In this document: in pieces, positions 7,716-15,676 of the stretch
Numbering within the stretch: the stretch's first letter is position 1
Layout of the letters: each line of letters begins with the position of its first letter
NCBI GenBank assembly: GCA_024404675.1
Contig: JAKSPO010000001.1
Span: forward strand, 558,001 to 622,000
Length of the DNA: 64,000 nucleotides
Source of the DNA: Lachnospiraceae bacterium
GTDB lineage: Bacteria > Bacillota > Clostridia > Lachnospirales > Lachnospiraceae
Reading direction: 5' to 3'
Made by a program: the position numbers and the translations under genes
The notes under the pieces: model-generated
Seen by the model: the letters and a program-made list of their open reading frames with translations, nothing else
Databases searched by the model: none
Told to the model about the DNA's origin: nothing

Positions 7716-8825
7716 TTAGTTGATAAACTGTCCAACGCTGTTATTCAGTACCTGTGCACTGTAAAGGAACAGCACATCCGCGCCGTCGAAGGAAACGAAA
7801 CGTCCTGCGATCATCGGATGAATGTAACGGATATCGATCAGGGTAACCGTCTTATATTCACCGGCAAGAAGCGGTGCCATACTGCTTGAGAAGGAATCTC
7901 TGAAGATAATCAGATTCTTCTCCGACTTTGCAGCCGGATTCTCGATGGTGATGAGTGCCTTTGAACCGGAAAGGAAATACTCATACATATCCTTACCGTC
8001 AAGCTTCTCCTGATTGTATACGCCGATATCCACCGGCTTTCCGGTATCGAGACAGCTTACCTTAAGGCCGTCAATGTAGCTGCCGGTCGTATAACGAATC
8101 GGATCGCATCTGACGGGAATACCGAGCTGTCCGTAGTAGACACCCTTGAAAAGCTTTCCACTCTCCTTGATATCAAAGGAGTAATCATAGGTACCGCCCA
8201 TACTCTTAATGATATGCGCTGCAGTCTCCTGTAAGGACTCCTGTCTCCAGTGCGTATCGGTCAGGTAATAATTGTCAAGCGTAAGCACCTTGCTAAGGTC
8301 GATATACTGCGCATACTCTGCGGTTCCGTCACGGAACAGCTTCGTAAACTTCTCGAAATCGAAATACGGATATCCGCTTTCCTTCTGCAGGTAATAATTC
8401 TTATCGGGAATGATTGCCAGGTACACATTGCTGTTTGCAAGGAACTGATCCTTGATTAACTGAAAACGATTCAGCGACCAATCGACCGATTCCTGATGAA
8501 TCTCATACTCCAGCTTTGCAATATAGCCGTCCGACAGATAGAGGTTGTTATTCTCCTTCTTGCCAAGCAGATATAAAGACGAGATGGAATTGAGTGCACG
8601 GAACGATTCTCTCATCGGGAACTGGTCCGCTGCGTATTTTTCAAACTTATCCATAAAGGTCGGAGTACCCTTCAAACCAAGAAGCGTCTCCTTACTGATC
8701 TTCGGAAGCTGTTCGAGCGGTCTCTTCTCGGCAACCGACATCTCGGTCGGCGGCTTTAGAAGAAACCAGACGGCGAAACCGAAGACAATGGCTGTTGCCA
8801 CAATAACATTCACTATTTTCTTCAT
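7716..8825 (-). CDS. DHHW-family protein, AlgX/AlgJ-like
   Basis: 369 residues with one N-terminal membrane anchor (VNVIVATAIVFGFAVWFLL) and an extracellular SGNH-hydrolase-like domain. The LTDTHW motif near the middle corresponds to the Asp-x-His-Trp motif that names the family, and FRDSFSSSM carries a Ser in the position expected for the nucleophile. Proteins of this kind pair with MBOAT acyltransferases to move acetyl groups onto exopolysaccharide outside the membrane, as AlgX and AlgJ do for alginate. It follows the MBOAT gene by 11 nt and is the last gene of the operon, before a strong terminator. The polymer acted on is unknown. Confidence 0.88.
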   Translation of the reverse strand: MKKIVNVIVATAIVFGFAVWFLLKPPTEMSVAEKRPLEQLPKISKETLLGLKGTPTFMDKFEKYAADQFPMRESFRALNSISSLYLLGKKENNNLYLSDGYIAKLEYEIHQESVDWSLNRFQLIKDQFLANSNVYLAIIPDKNYYLQKESGYPYFDFEKFTKLFRDGTAEYAQYIDLSKVLTLDNYYLTDTHWRQESLQETAAHIIKSMGGTYDYSFDIKESGKLFKGVYYGQLGIPVRCDPIRYTTGSYIDGLKVSCLDTGKPVDIGVYNQEKLDGKDMYEYFLSGSKALITIENPAAKSEKNLIIFRDSFSSSMAPLLAGEYKTVTLIDIRYIHPMIAGRFVSFDGADVLFLYSAQVLNNSVGQFIN

Positions 8826-8836
8826 ATCGTCACCGC

Positions 8837-10237
8837 CTAAAATCTGAAATACAGGAACGGATTAAACGAGCCGTTAACCAGGAACGCTGTGCATACAAGC
8901 AGAAGCACTGCAATGAATACAGGCTCCAATACATCCATCACCTTCGCACCTGCAGCAGTCTTTTTGATGCGAAGCACCGCTCTCTTCGGCAGACTGGTTG
9001 CACCAATCATGGAAACAAGCAGAATAAAGCAATAATCCTTCAGGTAGAATACACTTTCCACTGAAGAGAACTTTGCGCCGGAAAGACCGAACATGATTGC
9101 AAGTCTGTGTGCACCCTGTGCCATATCCGTATTATCGAAAATCACGAAGCTGACAACAATCAGAAGGACAAGATAGATATGATTCCATACCTTCGCTTCC
9201 TTCAGATACTTGCCAAGGAACTTCTTCTCAAGAATCAGAAGAATTGCAAAATACAGTCCCCACAAAACAAAGTTCCAGCTTGCGCCGTGCCAGAAGCCGG
9301 TAGCCATCCATACAACGAAGATGTTGAAGAACCAGCGAAGCTCCTTCACTCTGTTGCCGCCAAGCGGAATGTAGAGATAATCACGGAACCAGCCGCCGAG
9401 CGTCATGTGCCATCTTCTCCAGAACTCCGTTACACTCTTTGAAGTATAAGGGTAATTGAAGTTCTCAGGGAAGGTAAAGCCCATAATGCTTCCAAGACCG
9501 ATTGCCATATCACTGTAACCGGAGAAGTCAAAATAGATCTGAAGCGCAACCGCTGCCGCATACAGCCAGGAGAACAGAACCGTCTGGTTTCCGGAAGCAC
9601 CGAATACCTTCGAGATCTCTCCGAGCGTGTTCGCAAGCAGAACCTTCTTTCCAAGACCGACTGTAAAGCGAAGAATACCGTCGGAGATCTTCTCAAGGCT
9701 GTGCGTTCTCGTCTCAAGCTGCTCTGCAACATCCTTATACCGTACAATCGGACCTGCGATGAGCTGCGGGAACATGGAAATATAGGCCGCAAGGTTAATC
9801 AGATTTCTCTGTGCCTTTACGTCCTCACGCCATACATCAATTTCATAACTAAGCATCTGGAAGGTATAAAAGCTGATACCGATCGGCAGCGATACCTTCA
9901 GAAAGGGAACCGAAAGTCCCGTGGCTTTATTGAAGTTATCAATGAAGAAGTCTGCATACTTGAAATATCCAAGCATACCAAGACTCACAATAACGGAAAG
10001 AGCAAGCATCGCATTGCGAAGCTTGCCTTTCTGAAGTTTTTCAATCAATAAGCCAAATACATAACCGAGCAGTATGCTTGCAACCATCAGTATCACATAC
10101 TTCGGCTCGCCCCATGCATAGAACACAAGGCTTGCAAGAAGTATCGTGCTGTTCTTCAGCTTACGCGGTGATACGATGTACAGAAGCAATACGATCGGCA
10201 GAAATACATATAAAAAGCTCAGGCTTGAAAAAAGCAT
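8837..10237 (-). CDS. MBOAT-family O-acyltransferase (AlgI/DltB-like)
   Basis: 466 residues, usual length for AlgI-like proteins, with about 11 membrane segments. The family signatures are present: FPQLIAGPIVRY, YFDFSGYSDMAIGLGSIMGF, NFNYPYTSKSVTEFWRRWHMTL and WMATGFWHGASWNFVLWG, the last holding the catalytic His. MBOAT proteins take an acyl group from a cytosolic donor such as acetyl-CoA and pass it across the membrane. The downstream DHHW protein is the likely extracellular acceptor or transferase. The ATG has a GAGG site 7 nt upstream. The position between a DUF4358 lipoprotein and a DHHW protein indicates a surface-polymer acylation operon. Confidence 0.93.
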   Translation of the reverse strand: MLFSSLSFLYVFLPIVLLLYIVSPRKLKNSTILLASLVFYAWGEPKYVILMVASILLGYVFGLLIEKLQKGKLRNAMLALSVIVSLGMLGYFKYADFFIDNFNKATGLSVPFLKVSLPIGISFYTFQMLSYEIDVWREDVKAQRNLINLAAYISMFPQLIAGPIVRYKDVAEQLETRTHSLEKISDGILRFTVGLGKKVLLANTLGEISKVFGASGNQTVLFSWLYAAAVALQIYFDFSGYSDMAIGLGSIMGFTFPENFNYPYTSKSVTEFWRRWHMTLGGWFRDYLYIPLGGNRVKELRWFFNIFVVWMATGFWHGASWNFVLWGLYFAILLILEKKFLGKYLKEAKVWNHIYLVLLIVVSFVIFDNTDMAQGAHRLAIMFGLSGAKFSSVESVFYLKDYCFILLVSMIGATSLPKRAVLRIKKTAAGAKVMDVLEPVFIAVLLLVCTAFLVNGSFNPFLYFRF

Positions 10238-10270
10238 ATAAAGTTCCTCGATCAGAAATAATAATCGAAA

Positions 10271-10909
10271 TTAGTTCTCAAAATTCTTGTCAGCAAGAAG
10301 TGCGCCGCCGTTAAGAGCTGCGTAGCGCTTCATCATATCGTCAACGAGATCTGCTGCGCCGAATGCATATACAACATAACCGTCAACGGAAGCAATTGCG
10401 ATCTTGTCCGGAATACCGCATACGAACTGGGTTCCGAGGAAGCTTGCCTCAATCTTAGATGCTACAGTCTTAGCATCCATACCGTCAACCTTGATTGCTG
10501 CGCTTGTGTAGGTGTTAGCATTCATCATGTGGGTAAGAGAAGCAACATCAACAAGCTTATCCTGTACGTCTGCAGGAATCAGAAGGTTGTTGGTGAAGGT
10601 ATCCTTTTCAGCAAGGTCGATTGCACCGGGTGCGTTATCAACAGGGTTCATAAAGGAACCGCCTACAGCTGCGAAGCCCTCGTCATCGCTAAGGGTGCTC
10701 CATACAGCATCAAGTACTGCTACTGCGTTTGCATAAGCGGGCTTAGCATCCTCGGTAGGGGTAGGGGTATCGGTGGGCTGTGTTGCATCGGTAGGGGTGG
10801 CCGTAGCGCTAGGAGCCTCAGTAGGCTTCTCGTCGTTCTTCTTGCCACATGCGGCAAATGCTGCCATCAGGCACAATACAAGTGCCAGAGCTGTTAACTT
10901 TTTACTCAT
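10271..10909 (-). CDS. DUF4358-type lipoprotein of the acylation operon
   Basis: 212 residues. The signal MSKKLTALALVLCLMAAFAACGKK ends in a lipobox Cys, so the mature protein is anchored on the outer face. A Pro/Thr-rich linker (residues about 27-57) leads to a compact domain beginning AVLDAVWSTLSDDEGF. Its shape and setting match the DUF4358 family, which I recall accompanying MBOAT/DHHW genes in Lachnospiraceae. Function is unknown; it may position the acyltransferase or bind the polymer. It is the first gene of the operon, with a clear promoter about 73 nt upstream and an AGGAGAG ribosome site. Confidence 0.78.
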   Translation of the reverse strand: MSKKLTALALVLCLMAAFAACGKKNDEKPTEAPSATATPTDATQPTDTPTPTEDAKPAYANAVAVLDAVWSTLSDDEGFAAVGGSFMNPVDNAPGAIDLAEKDTFTNNLLIPADVQDKLVDVASLTHMMNANTYTSAAIKVDGMDAKTVASKIEASFLGTQFVCGIPDKIAIASVDGYVVYAFGAADLVDDMMKRYAALNGGALLADKNFEN

Positions 10910-10981
10910 AGTAATTCTCTCCTAGATAAAAATAAATATTTCACACCTTAAAAGACGGGGCTGTCTTCTAAGTGCGAGCTC

Positions 10982-11010
10982 ATTATAGCATAGCCCCAAG
11001 GGCATTTCAA
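10982..11010 (-). promoter_or_regulatory. Promoter of the DUF4358-MBOAT-DHHW operon
   Basis: On the minus strand TTGAAA (11010-11005), a 17-nt spacer, and TATAAT (10987-10982). The start of transcription would be near 10975, giving a leader of about 65 nt. Confidence 0.85.
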
Positions 11011-11040
11011 CGGCTTTCACACCGATTTCACAAAGACTGT

Positions 11041-11069
11041 ACTCTGCTGTTACATCGCCTTAGCAGAGT
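11041..11069 (-). terminator. Inverted repeat after the DUF2298 gene, possible terminator
   Basis: ACTCTGCT and AGCAGAGT form an 8-bp stem with a 13-nt loop 19 nt after the stop. There is no proper T-run on the minus strand, so it is a weak terminator at best. Confidence 0.35.
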
Positions 11070-11087
11070 GCCGAAATGCCTGAAGCT

Positions 11088-13553
11088 TTAGCGGGTCACG
11101 CGAATCAGGTAGGTCGCGTACTTCTTCTTATCGTTGGCCGGAATCACCTTCTCAATCTCGCCAAGCGTAAGAAGGATGTCAAGGTTTGACTCTAACTTCG
11201 TGTAATATGTTCCGCCAATGCTCTTGACCGTCTGGTAATCCGTATTCTCGCCGACTGCCGCCTGCGAGTAGCCGAATACACTCTCACACTCGCCGACATA
11301 GATATAATCGACGTTGTATTTGTCCAAAACGGCACGAATCTCAGCAGAGTTCTGTGAGGAATATAATGTGCGGATGTCCGCTTCTCTCTCGGGAATCTCC
11401 TCCGGGATATCAAGCGTACCGGAGCATCTCCAGAGCCACTCGTGCGTTCTCCAGCCGACAATGGTCGGATTACCGGTAAATACGGACACACGGTTGAAGT
11501 AGGTATAGCTCAAACCGCACATCTCTGCGATGACAGGCTGTCCTTCGATGTTATCGTTGATGTAAGCAATCATCTCGGCATCATCCTTGTTCTGACCGGA
11601 AAGGAAGGCCGAAGCGTCAAGCGTTGAATATCTGCCGGTGAACCAGGAATTAAAGCATTCGTCAAAGTAGCCGGTCGTCATGCAAAGAAGAACCAGTGCC
11701 ACGCAACCGAACCCCTTCTGGAAGCGCGATTTCGGCAGGTATATAAACCGACAGATGATATACGCCATGCTCATGCCGAACATGATATATGCCTGGTAGG
11801 TCAGCTTAAACATCGTATTCGCACGCTCGTAGGCGCCGGAATAGATGTCTCTTACGTAGATAATCTCCGGCAGCAGCACAAGGCCTGCGGCGCAGAGCGC
11901 AATCGTCATAAAGAACAGATCGGAAACATGCATGCTTGCAAGGAAGCGTGCGATAAAGGGACGGTTGTTGTCCTTTCTTCTGTTCTTCCTCTCCTCCCGT
12001 ACGGAAACGATGAAGTAGACCAAAAGGCAGCATAACGGCAGACCCCAGAGGACGAGCATTTCCCGTAAAAGGGTATGTCTGAACGTGATGCCGATTCCCG
12101 TTGAGATGCTGTCAAAGGTAAGCGTAAACGGAAGGCTTACAACGATGCCGGTAACGATAAATACGGCCGCCTGGTATGCAGTAACAATCCATGCCGATGC
12201 CGTGAAGGAATAGATCAACAGGTTACTGAACAGAAGGATTGCACCGGAAACTACGAAATAAATCGGGAAATCCCAGTAGTTCGTCATCTTGAACATACCG
12301 ATCAGAAATGCTGCGGTAATGATGGACGGATGGAATATCTCGGTAATCCGATTGGGCATATCCGCCATCGTTCCGCCCATTCTCATGCTGTCGAGTCTTT
12401 CCTTTCTTCGTAAAAGCACGGTGAACAGAATGGCGATAACGGTCATAACGAAAATCGTATTGAATACATGCGCATGCAGATCGCCGAGCACATAGGAATA
12501 TAACGGAAATTCGTGAATCGTCTTATCGTCTCTTGACGGAAAATACCCGATGTATCTTGTTGCATCCGGGAACCAGTATTTGTAAATCTCCTCCTTACCA
12601 AGGATCTGCTGGAACTTCGGCACGATATATTTATAAATCGGATAATGCATATTGCTCGAAAACGCAACCGCAGCGCCCGCCAGAACACCGCCGAGGGCAG
12701 GTCTGTAAAAGGGCTCTTTCTCCCCGAGCGCCTCGCCAAGCTCAGCTGCTCTTCTCAGCTCGGAAGCCCCAAGCACCTCTGCCTGTCTGTCGCAAAGACG
12801 CGTCTTAATGACATTGCAAACGATGGAATACGGCATACAAAAGCCAAATGCCGGCAGCATCATCATCGCAATATTATAGCCGTGCGTAACCGGCACGCCG
12901 GAAATCTTAGCAAGGAAGGCTGCCATGTACTGTCCCATGTAATAATAATTGATACTACCGCCCGCAAACCAGATGTCCTTCGGCGGCATATAATCGCTTT
13001 TGAAGATGCTTAATACAAAGCCATAGTCCATAAAGCGCTCTGTACCGAAGGCTGCGGGGTTGATACCCTTCAGGTAACACCAGAAGGTAAATACCGCAAA
13101 GAACATAGCCTCCGATGCAAACATCGAGCAAAGACGCTTTCTTGTATAAAACGTTGCAAAGCGATAGGAACGGTTCTTCTTAAGAACGAGAAAATAAAAC
13201 AGCACCATTCCGATTGCAAAGCATAAAAAGCCGACGAAGAAGCATGCGGTTCTTGTAAACTTCAGAATGTGGATTGAGGAAAGAAACCACATAAGCCAGC
13301 CGCATACGGCAACACCGAGTGCCTTTGCAAATACCCAGCCGCCGTCGTGGAAGCGTTCAAAGATTACAATCGTAAGCGGCTGCATGATCATACCGAGCAC
13401 CAGAAGGATTGCCCACCACATCAATACATAGGTGAAATCCACCGTGCCGAGAAAACGCATGCCAAGATAGCTTACTAAAAAGAACGCAGCCAAAGACCAT
13501 AGAAGCCTGCGATATATCGCCTCATTTTCCTTTCGTTTCGCCTGTGTTGCCAT
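11088..13553 (-). CDS. DUF2298 (YYY-motif) polytopic membrane protein
   Basis: 821 residues with about 14 hydrophobic segments. The motif WFAGGSINYYYMGQYMAAFLAKISG contains the triple Tyr that gives the Chlor_Arch_YYY/DUF2298 family its name, and VLGDLHAHVFN is another family hallmark. The C-terminal 150 residues are soluble and end in NVDYIYVGECE and TYLIRVTR. The overall plan resembles GT-C glycosyltransferases, which use lipid-linked sugars outside the membrane, but that role is inferred. Its ATG shares one base with the stop of the upstream 697-residue membrane protein (TAATG), so the two are coupled and probably work together. Confidence 0.8.
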   Translation of the reverse strand: MATQAKRKENEAIYRRLLWSLAAFFLVSYLGMRFLGTVDFTYVLMWWAILLVLGMIMQPLTIVIFERFHDGGWVFAKALGVAVCGWLMWFLSSIHILKFTRTACFFVGFLCFAIGMVLFYFLVLKKNRSYRFATFYTRKRLCSMFASEAMFFAVFTFWCYLKGINPAAFGTERFMDYGFVLSIFKSDYMPPKDIWFAGGSINYYYMGQYMAAFLAKISGVPVTHGYNIAMMMLPAFGFCMPYSIVCNVIKTRLCDRQAEVLGASELRRAAELGEALGEKEPFYRPALGGVLAGAAVAFSSNMHYPIYKYIVPKFQQILGKEEIYKYWFPDATRYIGYFPSRDDKTIHEFPLYSYVLGDLHAHVFNTIFVMTVIAILFTVLLRRKERLDSMRMGGTMADMPNRITEIFHPSIITAAFLIGMFKMTNYWDFPIYFVVSGAILLFSNLLIYSFTASAWIVTAYQAAVFIVTGIVVSLPFTLTFDSISTGIGITFRHTLLREMLVLWGLPLCCLLVYFIVSVREERKNRRKDNNRPFIARFLASMHVSDLFFMTIALCAAGLVLLPEIIYVRDIYSGAYERANTMFKLTYQAYIMFGMSMAYIICRFIYLPKSRFQKGFGCVALVLLCMTTGYFDECFNSWFTGRYSTLDASAFLSGQNKDDAEMIAYINDNIEGQPVIAEMCGLSYTYFNRVSVFTGNPTIVGWRTHEWLWRCSGTLDIPEEIPEREADIRTLYSSQNSAEIRAVLDKYNVDYIYVGECESVFGYSQAAVGENTDYQTVKSIGGTYYTKLESNLDILLTLGEIEKVIPANDKKKYATYLIRVTR

Positions 13554-15646
13554 TACTCTACTCTCCCTTCCGTATAAACCTTAAGACGCGTATCATAGAT
13601 ATGCGTGGAACCATCATTATAAACCAGACCGTAGGTCCGAAGAATATTATCCTCGTTGACCGTGTACTCTTCACTCGTGCGAACCGCCGTATCGACGACG
13701 ATAAATCGGATACCGCAGGCTGTCGCCAGCTGATCAAGCATCTCCGGGGTTGCCGCCTCATACATGCTGTGCACATATCGCTCGCGCAAATAGGTATCAT
13801 AGCCTGCGGACCAGGCGTAGTACGGCCAGCCGTAATAAAGCATCGCACCGCCGAGCACGAAATTGTTGAGGGAATACCAGTCCGTAAGGAAGATATCCTT
13901 TGAGCTTGCGTTCTTCATCACAAACTGACAGATATCGGAATTCTCGTCAAGCTCCATCACATTGCCGTCCTTCGGGTCATTTCGCTTCATCACAACGCGA
14001 AGGTCGACAAAGCCGCTTATCGTAAGTGCGAAAACAAGAAGAAGCGAAAGAAGCTTCACATAAAGCCCCTTCATCACATAAAGCTTCCGAAGCAGATATG
14101 CTGCCGGGATGCAAAGAAGCATAACGCCGATCATTACGTATTTGTGGTTGACCGTGATATCTATGGTAAGAGAAGTTGTAAAGGCAAGAATCACGGGACC
14201 GAGGAAGGCAAAGGTCAGGTATTTGCCGGTCTTACTGAGAAATGCAACCGCCGCTAACAGAACGAACGGCAGGATGCCAAGAAGCGTAAGCAGGTATTTT
14301 ACAACACCGAATACGGTCTTCTGGTCCGCAAGGAAGCCGAAGAAATAGTTCGGACTTACAGCGGAGCCGGATATGAACAGCTGTGTTGAGGCAAAGGAAA
14401 GAAGCACCGCAAGCGCTGCCGTAAGCGCATACTCCAGTCTTCGATCGGACACCCACGCCATGAGAAACAGAACCGAAAGACAGCCGATTACGCATGCGCC
14501 GTTGAAAAAGCTGCATAAGCCAAGTAATATTCCGATGGCAGCAGGCTTGATAAGGCTTGCGGGCTGCCAGCCCTCTCTTCTGAACACCGATTCGCGAATC
14601 AGATGCTCTGCGCGCTCGCCGGGTAAAAGCTCCTCCTCCGGGTTCTCCTGAAGGATGGTAAGAAGCTTCTCGTCGGCCGCCTGCTTCGCACGCCTCGTGC
14701 CATCATATAAAAGCTTTGTAAAATAAATCAGCGCCAGCAACAAAACGGAAAGGCCGATTGCCAGATGTCTCTGATTGCAATATACATTCAGATTCCAAAG
14801 TCCCCAGTCCTCGTGCTCCGTCGTTCCGATGAACTCCGTGTTGGCAAGAAGTGTCTTAAAGAAGTCCTTCTTCGGCGAAATCGAAGCCGCATAATCAAGA
14901 AATGCCTGCGAGCTTCTGAACGTAAGAAGAAGCCCCGTCAGGTAGCCGACGCTTCTGTGCCCGGTAAGCTTCACCGCATAAAAATACAACAGGCTGTAGG
15001 TGCAAAGCATACAAAGAATGCTCGGCAGGTTGAACGCCCAGTCAAGCCGCATGCCAAGATAATTCAGATTGCCCACAAGGAACTGAAACATGAAGTGGTA
15101 TTTGATATCAAGACCCGCAAAATGAGAATAAGAGGTCGGAAAATTATTGCCGACCGCAAAGGAGCGAATCATGCCGATATGCGGGGCAAAATCGCTCGCA
15201 ACGGACCAGCCCACATAGAGCTTGTCGTTTCGGCTGAACAGCGTCCAGAACATCAGAAGATAGAAAAAAGCAAGCACCGTCGAGAAGAAAAGCACCTCGC
15301 CCGGTGTAACTGTCGAAAAATACTTTCTAAGCTCCGGCTTCTCCCGCTTCAGAAGATACCGTAAGCCAAGAAACAGAAGCACCGCAAGAAGCGGCATAAC
15401 AATCAGATTCGCGTAAAGAAGCGGATGACGCTTTGCGCCGAATATGCAGGCAATGCCGTAGGTAAGCCACGTAACCGGCAGCGTACCGAACAGAAACCAC
15501 GCCGGAAGACACAAAAACAAGGGAGACACCTGTAACGGTTCTCCTTTGTAGGTCTTCTCGCCGAATCGGCACATGTTCGGGAAGCAGAATCGGCAAATCA
15601 GATAACCGGTTCCGACGCATAACAGCAAATAAATCAAGCCTGCCAT
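13553..15646 (-). CDS. large polytopic membrane protein, GT-C glycosyltransferase-like
   Basis: About 697 residues with a dozen or more membrane helices and a C-terminal soluble portion. The luminal-type motif VASDFAPHIGMIRSFAVGNNFPTSYSHFAGLDIKYHFM near residue 150 is followed by YNYLG-like loops, and the C-terminus (LATACGIRFIVVDTAVRTSEEY) resembles that of its downstream partner in the DUF2298 protein. The two therefore seem to be distantly related proteins or halves of one system. Start chosen at the ATG at 15646, which has GGAG 7 nt upstream; the GTG at 15652 is too close to it. No specific function can be read from the sequence. Confidence 0.75.
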   Translation of the reverse strand: MAGLIYLLLCVGTGYLICRFCFPNMCRFGEKTYKGEPLQVSPLFLCLPAWFLFGTLPVTWLTYGIACIFGAKRHPLLYANLIVMPLLAVLLFLGLRYLLKREKPELRKYFSTVTPGEVLFFSTVLAFFYLLMFWTLFSRNDKLYVGWSVASDFAPHIGMIRSFAVGNNFPTSYSHFAGLDIKYHFMFQFLVGNLNYLGMRLDWAFNLPSILCMLCTYSLLYFYAVKLTGHRSVGYLTGLLLTFRSSQAFLDYAASISPKKDFFKTLLANTEFIGTTEHEDWGLWNLNVYCNQRHLAIGLSVLLLALIYFTKLLYDGTRRAKQAADEKLLTILQENPEEELLPGERAEHLIRESVFRREGWQPASLIKPAAIGILLGLCSFFNGACVIGCLSVLFLMAWVSDRRLEYALTAALAVLLSFASTQLFISGSAVSPNYFFGFLADQKTVFGVVKYLLTLLGILPFVLLAAVAFLSKTGKYLTFAFLGPVILAFTTSLTIDITVNHKYVMIGVMLLCIPAAYLLRKLYVMKGLYVKLLSLLLVFALTISGFVDLRVVMKRNDPKDGNVMELDENSDICQFVMKNASSKDIFLTDWYSLNNFVLGGAMLYYGWPYYAWSAGYDTYLRERYVHSMYEAATPEMLDQLATACGIRFIVVDTAVRTSEEYTVNEDNILRTYGLVYNDGSTHIYDTRLKVYTEGRVE

Positions 15647-15676
15647 ACCCACACTCCATTTCCAAAATCGCTCTTA

